Positions 54,405 through 63,918 of a stretch of 64,000 nt of DNA are shown here, one piece after another (the first letter of the stretch is position 1; each line of letters begins with the position of its first letter). The stretch spans positions 1 through 64,000 of the forward strand of contig JAJDCZ010000024.1 of the NCBI GenBank assembly GCA_029260555.1, written 5' to 3'. Made by a program: the position numbers and the translations under genes. Source of the DNA: Phycisphaerales bacterium (GTDB lineage: Bacteria; Planctomycetota; Phycisphaerae; Phycisphaerales; UBA1924). The notes under the pieces are model-generated. The model saw only the letters and a program-made list of their open reading frames with translations, had not been told where the DNA came from and ran no database searches.

Positions 54405-55709
54405 ATGCTGCAGTCTCGTCGATCTTTCATTGGTGCCCTCAGTCTGCCTGCGCTGGCACTCACCAGCTCTTCTCACGCTCTTGGTTTCAATAAACCACGC
54501 GTAGCACGCTGGCGAATGCCTCAGACAAGCCCGGACCCGATTATCGCTGCCCAGGACGAAGCGTTCTGGTTCGCCATCAGCCAGGCCTTTTCAATTGACC
54601 GAAGCATCATCAACCTCAACAACGGCGGGGTCAGCCCTTCGCCCACCACCGTGCTTGATGCCATGCAAAGGCATCTGGCGTTTTCAAATCAAGCTCCGCC
54701 TTACACCATGTGGCGAGTCCTTGAGCCTCAACAAGAAGCGGTTCGTATCAAGATGGCTCGTCAATGGGATGTCGATCCTGAGGAGATTGCATTCACACGC
54801 AATGCTTCAGAAGGGCTCCAGATCTGCCAGTTTGGTTTTGATCTCAAGCCAGGTGACGAGGTTCTGACCACCGATCAGGACTATCCCCGCATGATCAACA
54901 CCTTTCTCCAGAGGCAACGCCGAGAAGGGCTCGTGCTCAAACAGTTTGCATTACCCGTCCCCTCGACCGATCCAAGAGAAATCGTTCGGCTGTTCGTTGA
55001 AAATGTCTCGCCCAAAACTCGTCTGGTGCTCATGTGCCACACCATCAACCTCACCGGGCAGATCCTGCCTGTGCGGGAGGTCTGCTCAGCCATGCGCGAC
55101 ATGGGCATCCCGGTGATTGTTGATGGTGCTCATGCGCTGGCCCATTTTGATTTCAAGCTCAGCGATCTGAACTGTGACTACTATGCCACCAGCCTGCACA
55201 AGTGGCTCTTCGCACCTCATGGCACAGGTCTGCTCTATGTCAGACGAAATAAAATCAAAGACCTCTGGCCTCTGATGGCTGCACCTCAGGAACAGCAGGA
55301 CGACATCAGAAAATTCGAGCAGATCGGGACTCACCCCGCAGCCAATCACCTGGCGATCAGCGAGGCACTTGCTTTCCATCAAGGCATTGGTCCTGCACGA
55401 AAGCAGCAAAGGCTCATTCACCTCCGCGACTACTGGGCTAGAAAACTCCTTGAGAACGATCGCGTTTCGCTGCACACAAGCCTTGCAGCTGGCGACGCTT
55501 GTGGCATTGCAACCGTTCAGATCAAGGACATTGACTCTTCCAGACTCAACAACTGGCTCTGGAAGACTCGCCGTATCCTGACCACCGCGATCAACCACTC
55601 ACAATTCCAAGGCGTCAGGGTCTCGCCTAGCGTTTACACCACCCACCATGACCTTGATCAGTTCATTGACGCCATGCAATTCGCCATCGATAACGGGTTG
55701 CCAACCTGA
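54405..55709 (+). CDS. Tat-targeted class V aminotransferase
   Basis: A 434-residue PLP enzyme. The N-terminus is a twin-arginine signal (SRRSFIGALSLPALAL). The catalytic part has NNGGVSPSPTTV, FTRNASEGLQ, VDGAHA (Asp241) and the PLP lysine Lys266 in TSLHKWLFAPHGTG, which places it near isopenicillin N epimerase-like and cysteine-desulfurase-like proteins. The substrate cannot be told. AGGAG 8 nt before the ATG supports the start. It follows the secretion cluster by 68 nt, but a link to it is not shown. Folding with its cofactor before export would suit the Tat route. Confidence 0.8.
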   Translation: MLQSRRSFIGALSLPALALTSSSHALGFNKPRVARWRMPQTSPDPIIAAQDEAFWFAISQAFSIDRSIINLNNGGVSPSPTTVLDAMQRHLAFSNQAPPYTMWRVLEPQQEAVRIKMARQWDVDPEEIAFTRNASEGLQICQFGFDLKPGDEVLTTDQDYPRMINTFLQRQRREGLVLKQFALPVPSTDPREIVRLFVENVSPKTRLVLMCHTINLTGQILPVREVCSAMRDMGIPVIVDGAHALAHFDFKLSDLNCDYYATSLHKWLFAPHGTGLLYVRRNKIKDLWPLMAAPQEQQDDIRKFEQIGTHPAANHLAISEALAFHQGIGPARKQQRLIHLRDYWARKLLENDRVSLHTSLAAGDACGIATVQIKDIDSSRLNNWLWKTRRILTTAINHSQFQGVRVSPSVYTTHHDLDQFIDAMQFAIDNGLPT

Positions 55710-55777
55710 GTCCATGTTGTATGTCACTGTACTCTCAAGGCTTATGTGTTTTTTTACTTTAGACCAAAACCAGCAAG

Positions 55778-55813
55778 CCACTTTCCGGTAATAAGTGGTA
55801 CCCGCTTGCGGGT
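55778..55813 (+). other. Two small hairpins in the gap after the aminotransferase gene
   Basis: CCACTT/AAGTGG (55778-55798) and ACCCGC-TT-GCGGGT (55800-55813) follow the aminotransferase gene. They may act as a weak terminator or processing signal; no long T-run follows either. Confidence 0.3.
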
Positions 55814-55915
55814 TGTTGTACCATCTGATCTCTTTAAAACGCCGACCATGCCTCGGCAACCATATACATCAAGGTCGGTTCATTGTTGATCTGATCGCAC
55901 ATGTCAGGAGAAGAA

Positions 55916-58900
55916 ATGTCGCATTGCTCAATTGCTCTTGCCTCGACGCTGCTCATGCTCGCCGGGACCACCCATGCCCAAGTCACACCCAACGGCAAGA
56001 TGCTTCGGTATCCCGATGTCAGTGAGACTCATGTTGTCTTCGCATACGCCAACGATCTGTGGATCGCCCCTCGTGAAGGTGGCACAGCTTCGCCATTGGC
56101 AAGCCCCCCCGGCGGTGAGTCTTTCCCCCGGTTCAGCCCCGATGGCTCACACATCGCATTCATCGGTAACTATCAGGGCGACCGCGATCTCTACACCATC
56201 TCCACCCAGGGCGGCATCCCTCATCGCGTGACTCATAATCCCACCAATGAAATTCTTTGCGACTGGACCGCTGACCAGGGCTTGATCTTCTATGCCAACG
56301 GCATGGCTGGCCTTGCTCGCCAAACTCAGCTTTTTACGGTTGACCCCGCAGGCGGCATGCCTGAGAAACTCCCTGTTCCATACGGAGCCAATGGAGCTAT
56401 CAGCTCTGATGGCCAGTGGCTCGCCTACACCCCCCACACTCGCGATCAGCGAACCTGGAAAAGATACCGTGGCGGCATGGCGACTGACATCTGGCTCTTT
56501 AACCTCAAGACCAGCGAATCAAAAAAAATCACCGATTTTGAAGGCACCGACTCGCTGCCCATGTGGCATGGCGACACCGTCTACTACCTCTCGGATGGTG
56601 GCGATGCCCACCGCCTGAACATCTGGGCATACAACACGAAGAACGACCAGCGCAGGCAGGTCACTTCTTTCACCGAGTACGATGTCAAATGGCCTTCCAT
56701 CGGACCCGGTGAACGAGACCATGGCGAGATCGTCTTTCAGAACGGCTCATCGCTGTATCTTGTCGATCTCAAAACCAGCAAAACCCAAAAACTCGAAATC
56801 ACCATCCCAGGCGACCGTGCCTCGCTTGCAGAACACACCGTTAATGCATCCAAAATGATCCAGAGCTACTCCATTTCTGCAACAGGCAAACGCGCCGCTG
56901 TCCAGGCCAGGGGTGATGTCTGGTCCCTCCCTGCTGAGAATGGCTCACCCCGTAACCTCACCCATACCAGTGGCATTGCTGAACGCACTCCAGACTGGAG
57001 CCCCGACGGAAAATGGATCGCCTACTTCTCTGATGCAACCGGAGAGTACGAGCTTTACATCACACAATCCGACGGTCAGGGTGAAACAAAACAGCTCACC
57101 TCAGACAATGGCCCATTCAAGTACAACATCACCTGGTCGCCAGATACCAAGATGATTGCATTCCAGGACAAAACCGGCGCAATCTTCATTCACACCATCG
57201 AATCTCAAACCACAGAGCGAATCGATGTTGAGCCTTGGGCCAACATCGTGTCCCTCAGTTGGTCGCATGACAACAGGTGGCTCACATACCAGAGACAAAA
57301 TGAGAACGCCCTCTCCTCAGCTGTGTATCTCTATCAGGTTGAGGACAAGTCGCTGACTCAGGTCACGAGCAACATGTTCAATGCAAGGAACCCCGTCTTT
57401 GATCGCGAGGGTGATTTCCTTTACTATGCTGCCGATCTGTCATTCACACCGACCTACAGCTCGATGGATCTTTCATTCATCTACAAGGACTCGGGAAAAC
57501 TCCTTGCCGTCCCATTACGCGATGATGTTGAGCGGCCCTGGGCACCCAAGAGCGATGAAGAATCCTGGGATGCTGATGACGACAAAGACGATAAGGCTGA
57601 GGATGATGACAATGACTCTGATGAAAACGCTGATGCTGATGATGAGGGTGATGGCCTGACCGGCTCATACGAAGGCACCGTCACCGGCGAAGAGGGCACC
57701 CTCCCCCCCGGCGGCATCCCCTTCACACTTCACTTGACGCTTAACGATGATGGCACCGTCACCGGCTCCATCAGCTCTGCCATGGGTGCAGGTGAGCTAC
57801 AAGATGTCCAATACGATCCCGAATCCGGCAAACTCTCGTTCACTGTGACCATTGCTGACAGTCAAGCCTCGTTTGATCTCGTCGCCAAGGATGGCTCCAT
57901 CGAAGGCACCGTCAGCACCGATGATGGAGAGTTTCAGATCTCCGCGTCACGCCTCAGTGATTCTGATGAAGATGCAGAAGATTCTGACGATGAAAAAGAC
58001 GACACACCTCTTGAGATTGACATGGAAGGCTTTGAGCACCGTGCCATTTTGCTTCCTGTTTCGCCAGGCGGGTTTTCCAATCTGGCTGTGAACAATAAAA
58101 ACCAGCTTCTCTATGTCAGGCAAGGTGCAGGTATCAAACTCTTTGATATCAGCGATGATAAAAAAGAGGAAAAGGCTGTTGCCAGTGGAGGCGGCTTTGC
58201 CATCTCAGGCGATGGCAAAAAAATCCTTGTCTCCTCAGGCACAACTGCGAAGATCATGGATGCCAAGTCTGGAGCAACCGGCAAAGCCCTCGTGACCAAG
58301 GGCATGAGCACTTCCATTGATCCCAGAGCCGAGTGGAAACAACTCTTCACCGATGCATGGCGAATCCAGCGCGATTTCTTCTATGTCTCGAACATGCATG
58401 GCGTAGACTGGAACAACATCAAAGAACTCTACGAACCCATGCTCGAAGACTGCGTGACACGCGAAGATGTCAGCTATGTCATCCGCGAAATGATCTCTGA
58501 GCTCAATATCGGCCACGCCTACTACTTTGGTGGTGATGTCGAATCTCAACCCAGTGTCAATGTCGGCATGCTGGGCTGCGACTTTGAAGTTGCAATAGAT
58601 GACAACGGCAACACCGGCTTGAAGATTGCTAAAATCTATGAAGGTGCAAAGTGGGATGCCGATGCCCGGGGGCCTCTGTTCGGCAGGCAGGACGAGATTG
58701 ATGTCGGCAGCTACATTCTGGCTGTCAATGGCATGCCCATTGATAACTCCAAGGATCCCTGGGCAGCCTTTACAGGCACCGCAGGCCGAACCATCACACT
58801 CACTGTCGCTGATTCTGCTGACCCCGAAGCTGAAACAAGGCAAGTCCTCATCAAACCCATCTCCAGCGAGGGTAATCTTCGCTATCGCGCCTGGATCGAA

Positions 58901-59563
58901 CGAAACCGCAAGTATGTTCAAGACAAGTCCGATGGCCAAATCGCATATGTCTATGTCCCCGACACCGGCATCAATGGCCAGAACAATCTCTTCAGGCAGT
59001 ACTACGGCCAGGCAGACTCCAAAGCCATGATCATCGACGAACGCTGGAACGGCGGCGGCCAGATCCCCACTCGATTCATTGAACTGCTCAATAGACCCAT
59101 CACCAACTACTGGGCAAGGCGAGATGGCAGAGACTGGCCTTGGCCTCCAGATTCCGTGCAAGGACCAAAGTGCATGCTCATCAACGGTTTGGCTGGCTCA
59201 GGTGGCGACATGTTCCCCGCTCTGTTCCGTCAGGCTAATCTGGGCAAGATCATCGGCATGAGAACCTGGGGCGGCCTGGTCGGCATCTCAGGCAATCCCG
59301 GCCTCATCGACGGCGGCTACACAGCTGTCCCAACCTTCGGCTTTTACGAGAGTAACGGCACATGGGGCATTGAAGGTCATGGCGTCGATCCCGATATCCA
59401 GATTATCGACGACCCCGCCCTCATGGTCGATGGCGGTGATCCTCAGCTCGATGCTGCCATTGATCACATGCTTGAGCAGATCAAGCTCAACCCCTACACC
59501 CCGCCACAACGGCCACAGGCTCCTGATCGCAGTGGCATGGGTGTCCTCGAGCAGGATAAATAA
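55916..59563 (+). CDS. Tricorn-type protease (S41) with an acidic-flanked insertion
   Basis: A 1215-residue secreted tricorn-like protease. A signal peptide (about 1-20) is followed by the six- and seven-bladed propellers (repeats of FSPDG, WSPDG). The C-terminal half has the C1 domain with His867 (NIGHAYY), a PDZ domain (about 895-985) and the S41 core with nucleophile Ser1095 in LAGSGGDMFP, followed by GIEGHGVDPDI. Unusual is an insertion at about residues 551-697: two Asp/Glu-rich linkers enclose about 100 residues with Thr/Gly beta repeats (GTVTGSISS). ATG 55916 has an AGGAG site. Substrates are probably peptides in the periplasm. Confidence 0.85.
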   Translation: MSHCSIALASTLLMLAGTTHAQVTPNGKMLRYPDVSETHVVFAYANDLWIAPREGGTASPLASPPGGESFPRFSPDGSHIAFIGNYQGDRDLYTISTQGGIPHRVTHNPTNEILCDWTADQGLIFYANGMAGLARQTQLFTVDPAGGMPEKLPVPYGANGAISSDGQWLAYTPHTRDQRTWKRYRGGMATDIWLFNLKTSESKKITDFEGTDSLPMWHGDTVYYLSDGGDAHRLNIWAYNTKNDQRRQVTSFTEYDVKWPSIGPGERDHGEIVFQNGSSLYLVDLKTSKTQKLEITIPGDRASLAEHTVNASKMIQSYSISATGKRAAVQARGDVWSLPAENGSPRNLTHTSGIAERTPDWSPDGKWIAYFSDATGEYELYITQSDGQGETKQLTSDNGPFKYNITWSPDTKMIAFQDKTGAIFIHTIESQTTERIDVEPWANIVSLSWSHDNRWLTYQRQNENALSSAVYLYQVEDKSLTQVTSNMFNARNPVFDREGDFLYYAADLSFTPTYSSMDLSFIYKDSGKLLAVPLRDDVERPWAPKSDEESWDADDDKDDKAEDDDNDSDENADADDEGDGLTGSYEGTVTGEEGTLPPGGIPFTLHLTLNDDGTVTGSISSAMGAGELQDVQYDPESGKLSFTVTIADSQASFDLVAKDGSIEGTVSTDDGEFQISASRLSDSDEDAEDSDDEKDDTPLEIDMEGFEHRAILLPVSPGGFSNLAVNNKNQLLYVRQGAGIKLFDISDDKKEEKAVASGGGFAISGDGKKILVSSGTTAKIMDAKSGATGKALVTKGMSTSIDPRAEWKQLFTDAWRIQRDFFYVSNMHGVDWNNIKELYEPMLEDCVTREDVSYVIREMISELNIGHAYYFGGDVESQPSVNVGMLGCDFEVAIDDNGNTGLKIAKIYEGAKWDADARGPLFGRQDEIDVGSYILAVNGMPIDNSKDPWAAFTGTAGRTITLTVADSADPEAETRQVLIKPISSEGNLRYRAWIERNRKYVQDKSDGQIAYVYVPDTGINGQNNLFRQYYGQADSKAMIIDERWNGGGQIPTRFIELLNRPITNYWARRDGRDWPWPPDSVQGPKCMLINGLAGSGGDMFPALFRQANLGKIIGMRTWGGLVGISGNPGLIDGGYTAVPTFGFYESNGTWGIEGHGVDPDIQIIDDPALMVDGGDPQLDAAIDHMLEQIKLNPYTPPQRPQAPDRSGMGVLEQDK

Positions 59564-59585
59564 TCCAAAGCGATTCTGACACTCG

Positions 59586-59625
59586 TCGGCCTTGGAAGGG
59601 CTTCCCCTTCCGAGGCCGATTTTTT
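59586..59625 (+). terminator. Rho-independent terminator of the tricorn protease gene
   Basis: TCGGCCT and GGAAGGG pair with CCCTTCC and AGGCCGA around the loop CTTC, with one internal mismatch. Six Ts follow (59620-59625). It lies 22 nt after the stop. Confidence 0.88.
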
Positions 59626-59738
59626 GCGCCTGATGCAACTTCTTGCCCGCTCACCTGCATTTGCCAGTTGTCAACGGTGCTCAATGCGGTATGCTCTGAC
59701 CGCTTACAGGCTTGGCTCGGGAGACCCATTATGCGTTC

Positions 59739-61616
59739 ATGGAAGATCGCACCACTTTGTTTGAAACTGAGAACAGTACGATGATCGTCCTCGCCTTGGC
59801 TGGTGATGCCATGGATTCAGCAGCTCTGACAGGGCTGTTGTTTGGAATGCTGATCCTCGGAGCAGTTGGGGCGGGCTGGCTCACCAACATCGTGCGTGTA
59901 CCTCGCGTGGTCGGTTACCTGCTGGCTGGTGCGTTGATCAAAACGCTCATTCATGCCTTCACTGAGGGCTCTTCCCATGCCCAGCAGATTCACGATGCTG
60001 AAATCCCACTGCACGCTATCAAAGATCTTGCCCTTGGGTTGATCCTCTTTACCATCGGAGGCGTTTTTGAAGTTCGACACCTTAGATCCGCTGGCAAGAT
60101 GATCCTGAAACTCTCAGTTCTGGAATCAGGGCTGACGCTCTTCCTCGTCTCAACTCTGACTTTTGCTGCTGGCATGGTCTTTCGCCCAGAGTTCAACGGC
60201 GTTGCCATCGAAACTTCGACCATTCTGGCGTTCTCGCTGCTCCTGGGCACCGCAGCTATCGCCACAGCTCCAGCTGCCACACTCTTTGTCTTGCGAGAGT
60301 ACGATGCCAAAGGTCCCGTTACCGATACCATCCTTTCGCTCACGGGCTTCAATAACATCACATGCCTGATCCTGTTTCAAATATGCTTCGTTGCCATCGT
60401 CTGGCTTGGCTTAATTCCACAAGACCAGCTCAGCAACTTTGGTAACTCAGGCGTTGCCCTGCAACTTATAATCGCCACCGTGGGAAGCTTGCTCATCGGC
60501 ACAACCCTGGGCATGCTCATCAGTGCCATACACGCCAAACTCCGCATCACCGAAACCCTTATCGTTCTGTTTGGTCTGGTTCTTGTACTCGTCGCGGGCG
60601 AAGAATACCTCGCACAAACCCGAGGCATGACCTACAGCTATCTGCTCACCATGCTCTGTGCAGGAGCAGTCTTCTCAAATGTAGCCATCGACCCTGATCG
60701 TCTTTCCAACGAGATCAAAACCATCGGTCAGCCCTTCTTCCTGGGCTTTTTCGTCATCGCAGGCTATCAGCTTCATCTTACTGATCTACCTGCAATCGGT
60801 GCTGTTGGCATCTTCTACATCCTCACCAGAACCGCAGCCAAAGTCTTCGCGGTCTGGTTTGGCATTCGCAAACTCAGTCGTTCTCCCAATCTCACACCTT
60901 ATCTGGGTTTATCGCTGCTGTGTCAGGCTGCGGTCGTCATCGGTCTTGCCGATTTCGTTTCCAGCACCTGGACTCATCCCTGGGCTGGACAACGCTTTCA
61001 GAGCATCGTGCTGGGCTCCGTCGTCATATTTGAAATGATCGGCCCCCTGCTCGTCAAGTGGAGCGTCGTGCATGCTGGAGAGGTCAAAGCTGTCACACTC
61101 ATCCGCCGAGGCACATCCTCAAGCGACTCAAGCCCGTCAACACTCCGGCTCACCCTTGATTCGTTCATGCGCACGCTGGGTCTCAAAAAGTTTGCTTCGG
61201 GGAAAGCCCAAGGCTCTGACGAACTGGCTGTCAGCGATGTCATGCGATCCAATATCCGATGCCTGTCTGCTTCAGCCAAGTTCGATGAAGTCCTCCACTT
61301 CGTCGAAGGCTCCAGACACAACGACTTTCCTGTCATTGACGATCAAGGCAACTTCGTCGGCGTCATCCACTTTCACGACATCCGTCAGATTCTCTATGAT
61401 CCCGACCTCTGCCTGCTCATCACTGCTGCAGACCTGATTGCAAACGACACCAAACCCGTAACCCAGGATCTCCCACTCAAAGACCTCCTTGAGATTTTCC
61501 GCAAAGGCCACGCCACTGCCCTGCCCGTCGTCCAGAATGCCGACTCACCCCTCGTCATCGGTGTCATCGAACAACGCGATGTGCTCAGAGCGTTGCACTA
61601 CTCTACTCAGTCCTGA
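59739..61616 (+). CDS. CPA2-family cation/proton antiporter with CBS domains
   Basis: About 625 residues. The N-terminal ~430 residues carry about 12 helices of the Na+/H+ exchanger fold (RVPRVVGYLLAGALI; LGLILFTIGGVFEVRHL; AAIATAPAATLFVLREY). A cytoplasmic pair of CBS motifs (about 500-620, DVMRSNIRCLSASAKFDEVL and AADLIANDTKPVTQDLPL) may bind adenosine nucleotides and tune transport. The ion (Na+ or K+) is unknown. The start is uncertain: ATG 59739 has GGGAG 14 nt upstream, and ATG 59781 is also possible. Confidence 0.82.
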   Translation: MEDRTTLFETENSTMIVLALAGDAMDSAALTGLLFGMLILGAVGAGWLTNIVRVPRVVGYLLAGALIKTLIHAFTEGSSHAQQIHDAEIPLHAIKDLALGLILFTIGGVFEVRHLRSAGKMILKLSVLESGLTLFLVSTLTFAAGMVFRPEFNGVAIETSTILAFSLLLGTAAIATAPAATLFVLREYDAKGPVTDTILSLTGFNNITCLILFQICFVAIVWLGLIPQDQLSNFGNSGVALQLIIATVGSLLIGTTLGMLISAIHAKLRITETLIVLFGLVLVLVAGEEYLAQTRGMTYSYLLTMLCAGAVFSNVAIDPDRLSNEIKTIGQPFFLGFFVIAGYQLHLTDLPAIGAVGIFYILTRTAAKVFAVWFGIRKLSRSPNLTPYLGLSLLCQAAVVIGLADFVSSTWTHPWAGQRFQSIVLGSVVIFEMIGPLLVKWSVVHAGEVKAVTLIRRGTSSSDSSPSTLRLTLDSFMRTLGLKKFASGKAQGSDELAVSDVMRSNIRCLSASAKFDEVLHFVEGSRHNDFPVIDDQGNFVGVIHFHDIRQILYDPDLCLLITAADLIANDTKPVTQDLPLKDLLEIFRKGHATALPVVQNADSPLVIGVIEQRDVLRALHYSTQS

Positions 61617-61709
61617 CCCACACCCCTTCCTCTCTGCATCAAAAACAGCGCGCAACAACACCCCAGCCTTTGTCATAAAACTTTCTGTCACACCCTTGCA
61701 ATGCTTGTG

Positions 61710-63848
61710 TCAGCGATCCAGCATCCCCAGCTGCCACATCATGAAGATGCGTTGATCTGCCACATCGCGAACCCGCAGATCCAGAGGCTTGCCAGCACCA
61801 TGCCCTGCATCACGATCGACCCAGATCATGATCGGCTCGTCGGTCTGATCACTGGCCGATGCAGCCTGCATCGCAGCTGCCATTTTCCTGGCATGCAGTG
61901 GATGCACGCGGGCGTCATTTTCGCCCGCTGTAAACAACACCGCGGGGTAGTTCGTGCCTGGCTTGATGTTCTGGTATGGCGAATATGCCAGAATCGATTT
62001 GAACTGCTCAGCATCCTCACTTGATCCATACTCTGGAACCCAGTACCGCGCCATCAGAAAATCGTGGTATCGCACCATGTCAAGCAGAGGCACTGCAGAG
62101 ATCACTGCAGAAAACAAATCTGGTCTTTGTGTCACCGCTGCACCGGTCAACAACCCGCCATTGGACCCACCCGCAACCCCCAGATGCTCAGGACTGGTAT
62201 ACCCGTTATCAACCAGCCACTGCGCTGCAGCATACAGATCGTCAAACACATTCTGCTTGTTGCCCTTCATCCCGGCTTCATGCCAGGCTTCGCCGTATTC
62301 ACCACCACCGCGAAGGTTTGCTACCGCATACACCCCACCGTTTTCATACCAGGGGAACATGGTGGCGCTAAACCGAGGCGTCATTGATATGTTGAATCCC
62401 CCATAGCCATACAAAATCGTCGGGTTCGTGCCATCAAGCTTCAGTCCCTTGTTGTGGATGATGAACATGCTGACCTTGGTGCCATCCTTTGATTTGTACC
62501 AGACCTGCTTCACCTCAACACTCGACGGATCTACAGGCACCTCAGGTCGATCCCAAAGCTCGCGCGATCCATCAGCAAGGTCAACCTTGTAAATACTCCG
62601 AGGCTCGTTGTAGCTTGAAAATGTCAGATATGCTTCGGTCCGATCCGATCTTGTTGCGATCCCTGCTGAACCAATCCCGGGCAGATCCACCGCACCCAGA
62701 GGCCGCCCTTGCATGTCAAACTGCTCGATCGCTGTCGAAGCATTCTTCAAATACTGCGCAACCAGCAATCCCTTTGCGACCGAAACCCCCTGCAACACTG
62801 CATCGCTCCGCTCGGGGATCAGTTCATTCCAGTTTTCTCGTTCCGGGTTGTTCAGATCTATCGCGATGACTCTGCCGTTGGGTGCATCGAGCGTTGTCTC
62901 CATGTAAAGCGTGTCGCCCCACACTGGCCCCCCGCCGTTGGCATCAACATCAACCAGAATATCGACCTTTACAAACTCGCCCGTGCGGAACCATCTTTCC
63001 AGATCTATTGCCCACAGATCGTTGGCCTGCCACCCCTTGGAATATCCCAGAATCATCCACCTGGCATCTTCGCTTACGCGTGCATATGGGCCATAGGTCT
63101 TGGCCCAAGGCCCCTCGGTGTACTGCTTAAAGAGCGTCTTGTCCTGCCGAGCGTGTGTGCCCAGTTTGTGATACTTGATCCTGCCTGAATACGGATCACT
63201 TGTATCGGCCAGACTGCGATAGAAAAAGCCTTTGGAATCAGGCGTCCAGTTCAACCCGCCAACTTTGCCGGGCACTTCGTCTGCAAGCCAGTCGCCCGAT
63301 TCAACATCAAGTACATACCCCGTCGAGTTTTCATCACCCGAACGATACATCCCAAATGCCAGAAGTGTCCCGTCGTGATTCGGCACATACCACGAAATGG
63401 TCACAAGCCCGGATTCATCAATCTCATTGGGATCCAGAAGCCGCCTTGCTTCACCATCAGCACCAATCTTCAGAAAGATCGAAGCCTGGTTCTCACTTCC
63501 CTCACGCCTGGAATAAAAATATCGATCCCGTCTCATCGTAGGAGTTGAGACGGATCCAATCTCCATCAACTCTCGCAATCGTGACTCAAGCCCCTCCCGC
63601 CCGGGAAGATTGTCCAGCACACTCCGCGTATACGCATTTTGAGTATCCGTCCACGCCGTGACCTCCTCGGTCATGTTCCCATTCTCATCGCCTTCAAGCC
63701 AGCGGTAGTCGTCGGTCAACTCTGCCCCATGGATCGTTTCAACCACAGAATCAACCCGTGAAGCCGGAGGCCCCGCCAGGCTCGCACCCGAGATAACCGA
63801 AACAGCAGCAATAGAACAAACGAAACGCGAGCAGAAATTACGACGCAT
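61710..63848 (-). CDS. Prolyl oligopeptidase (S9A), exported
   Basis: A 712-residue serine peptidase cutting short peptides after Pro. A signal peptide (about 1-26, SGASLAG) implies the periplasm. An N-terminal propeller (about 45-420) leads to the alpha/beta hydrolase domain with Ser562 (AGGSNGGLLTG), Asp in GENDARVHPLHA and His in DAGHGAGKP. GGAGG lies 8 nt before ATG 63848; the longer frame to 63887 was rejected. It converges with the antiporter gene. With the tricorn protease nearby, both could digest exported peptides. Confidence 0.9.
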   Translation of the reverse strand: MRRNFCSRFVCSIAAVSVISGASLAGPPASRVDSVVETIHGAELTDDYRWLEGDENGNMTEEVTAWTDTQNAYTRSVLDNLPGREGLESRLRELMEIGSVSTPTMRRDRYFYSRREGSENQASIFLKIGADGEARRLLDPNEIDESGLVTISWYVPNHDGTLLAFGMYRSGDENSTGYVLDVESGDWLADEVPGKVGGLNWTPDSKGFFYRSLADTSDPYSGRIKYHKLGTHARQDKTLFKQYTEGPWAKTYGPYARVSEDARWMILGYSKGWQANDLWAIDLERWFRTGEFVKVDILVDVDANGGGPVWGDTLYMETTLDAPNGRVIAIDLNNPERENWNELIPERSDAVLQGVSVAKGLLVAQYLKNASTAIEQFDMQGRPLGAVDLPGIGSAGIATRSDRTEAYLTFSSYNEPRSIYKVDLADGSRELWDRPEVPVDPSSVEVKQVWYKSKDGTKVSMFIIHNKGLKLDGTNPTILYGYGGFNISMTPRFSATMFPWYENGGVYAVANLRGGGEYGEAWHEAGMKGNKQNVFDDLYAAAQWLVDNGYTSPEHLGVAGGSNGGLLTGAAVTQRPDLFSAVISAVPLLDMVRYHDFLMARYWVPEYGSSEDAEQFKSILAYSPYQNIKPGTNYPAVLFTAGENDARVHPLHARKMAAAMQAASASDQTDEPIMIWVDRDAGHGAGKPLDLRVRDVADQRIFMMWQLGMLDR

Positions 63849-63918
63849 GAGATATCCTCCAGTCTGAGACCCAAACCGTCTGCACACTATACCAGTATCT
63901 CGAACAAAAGGTGCAACC

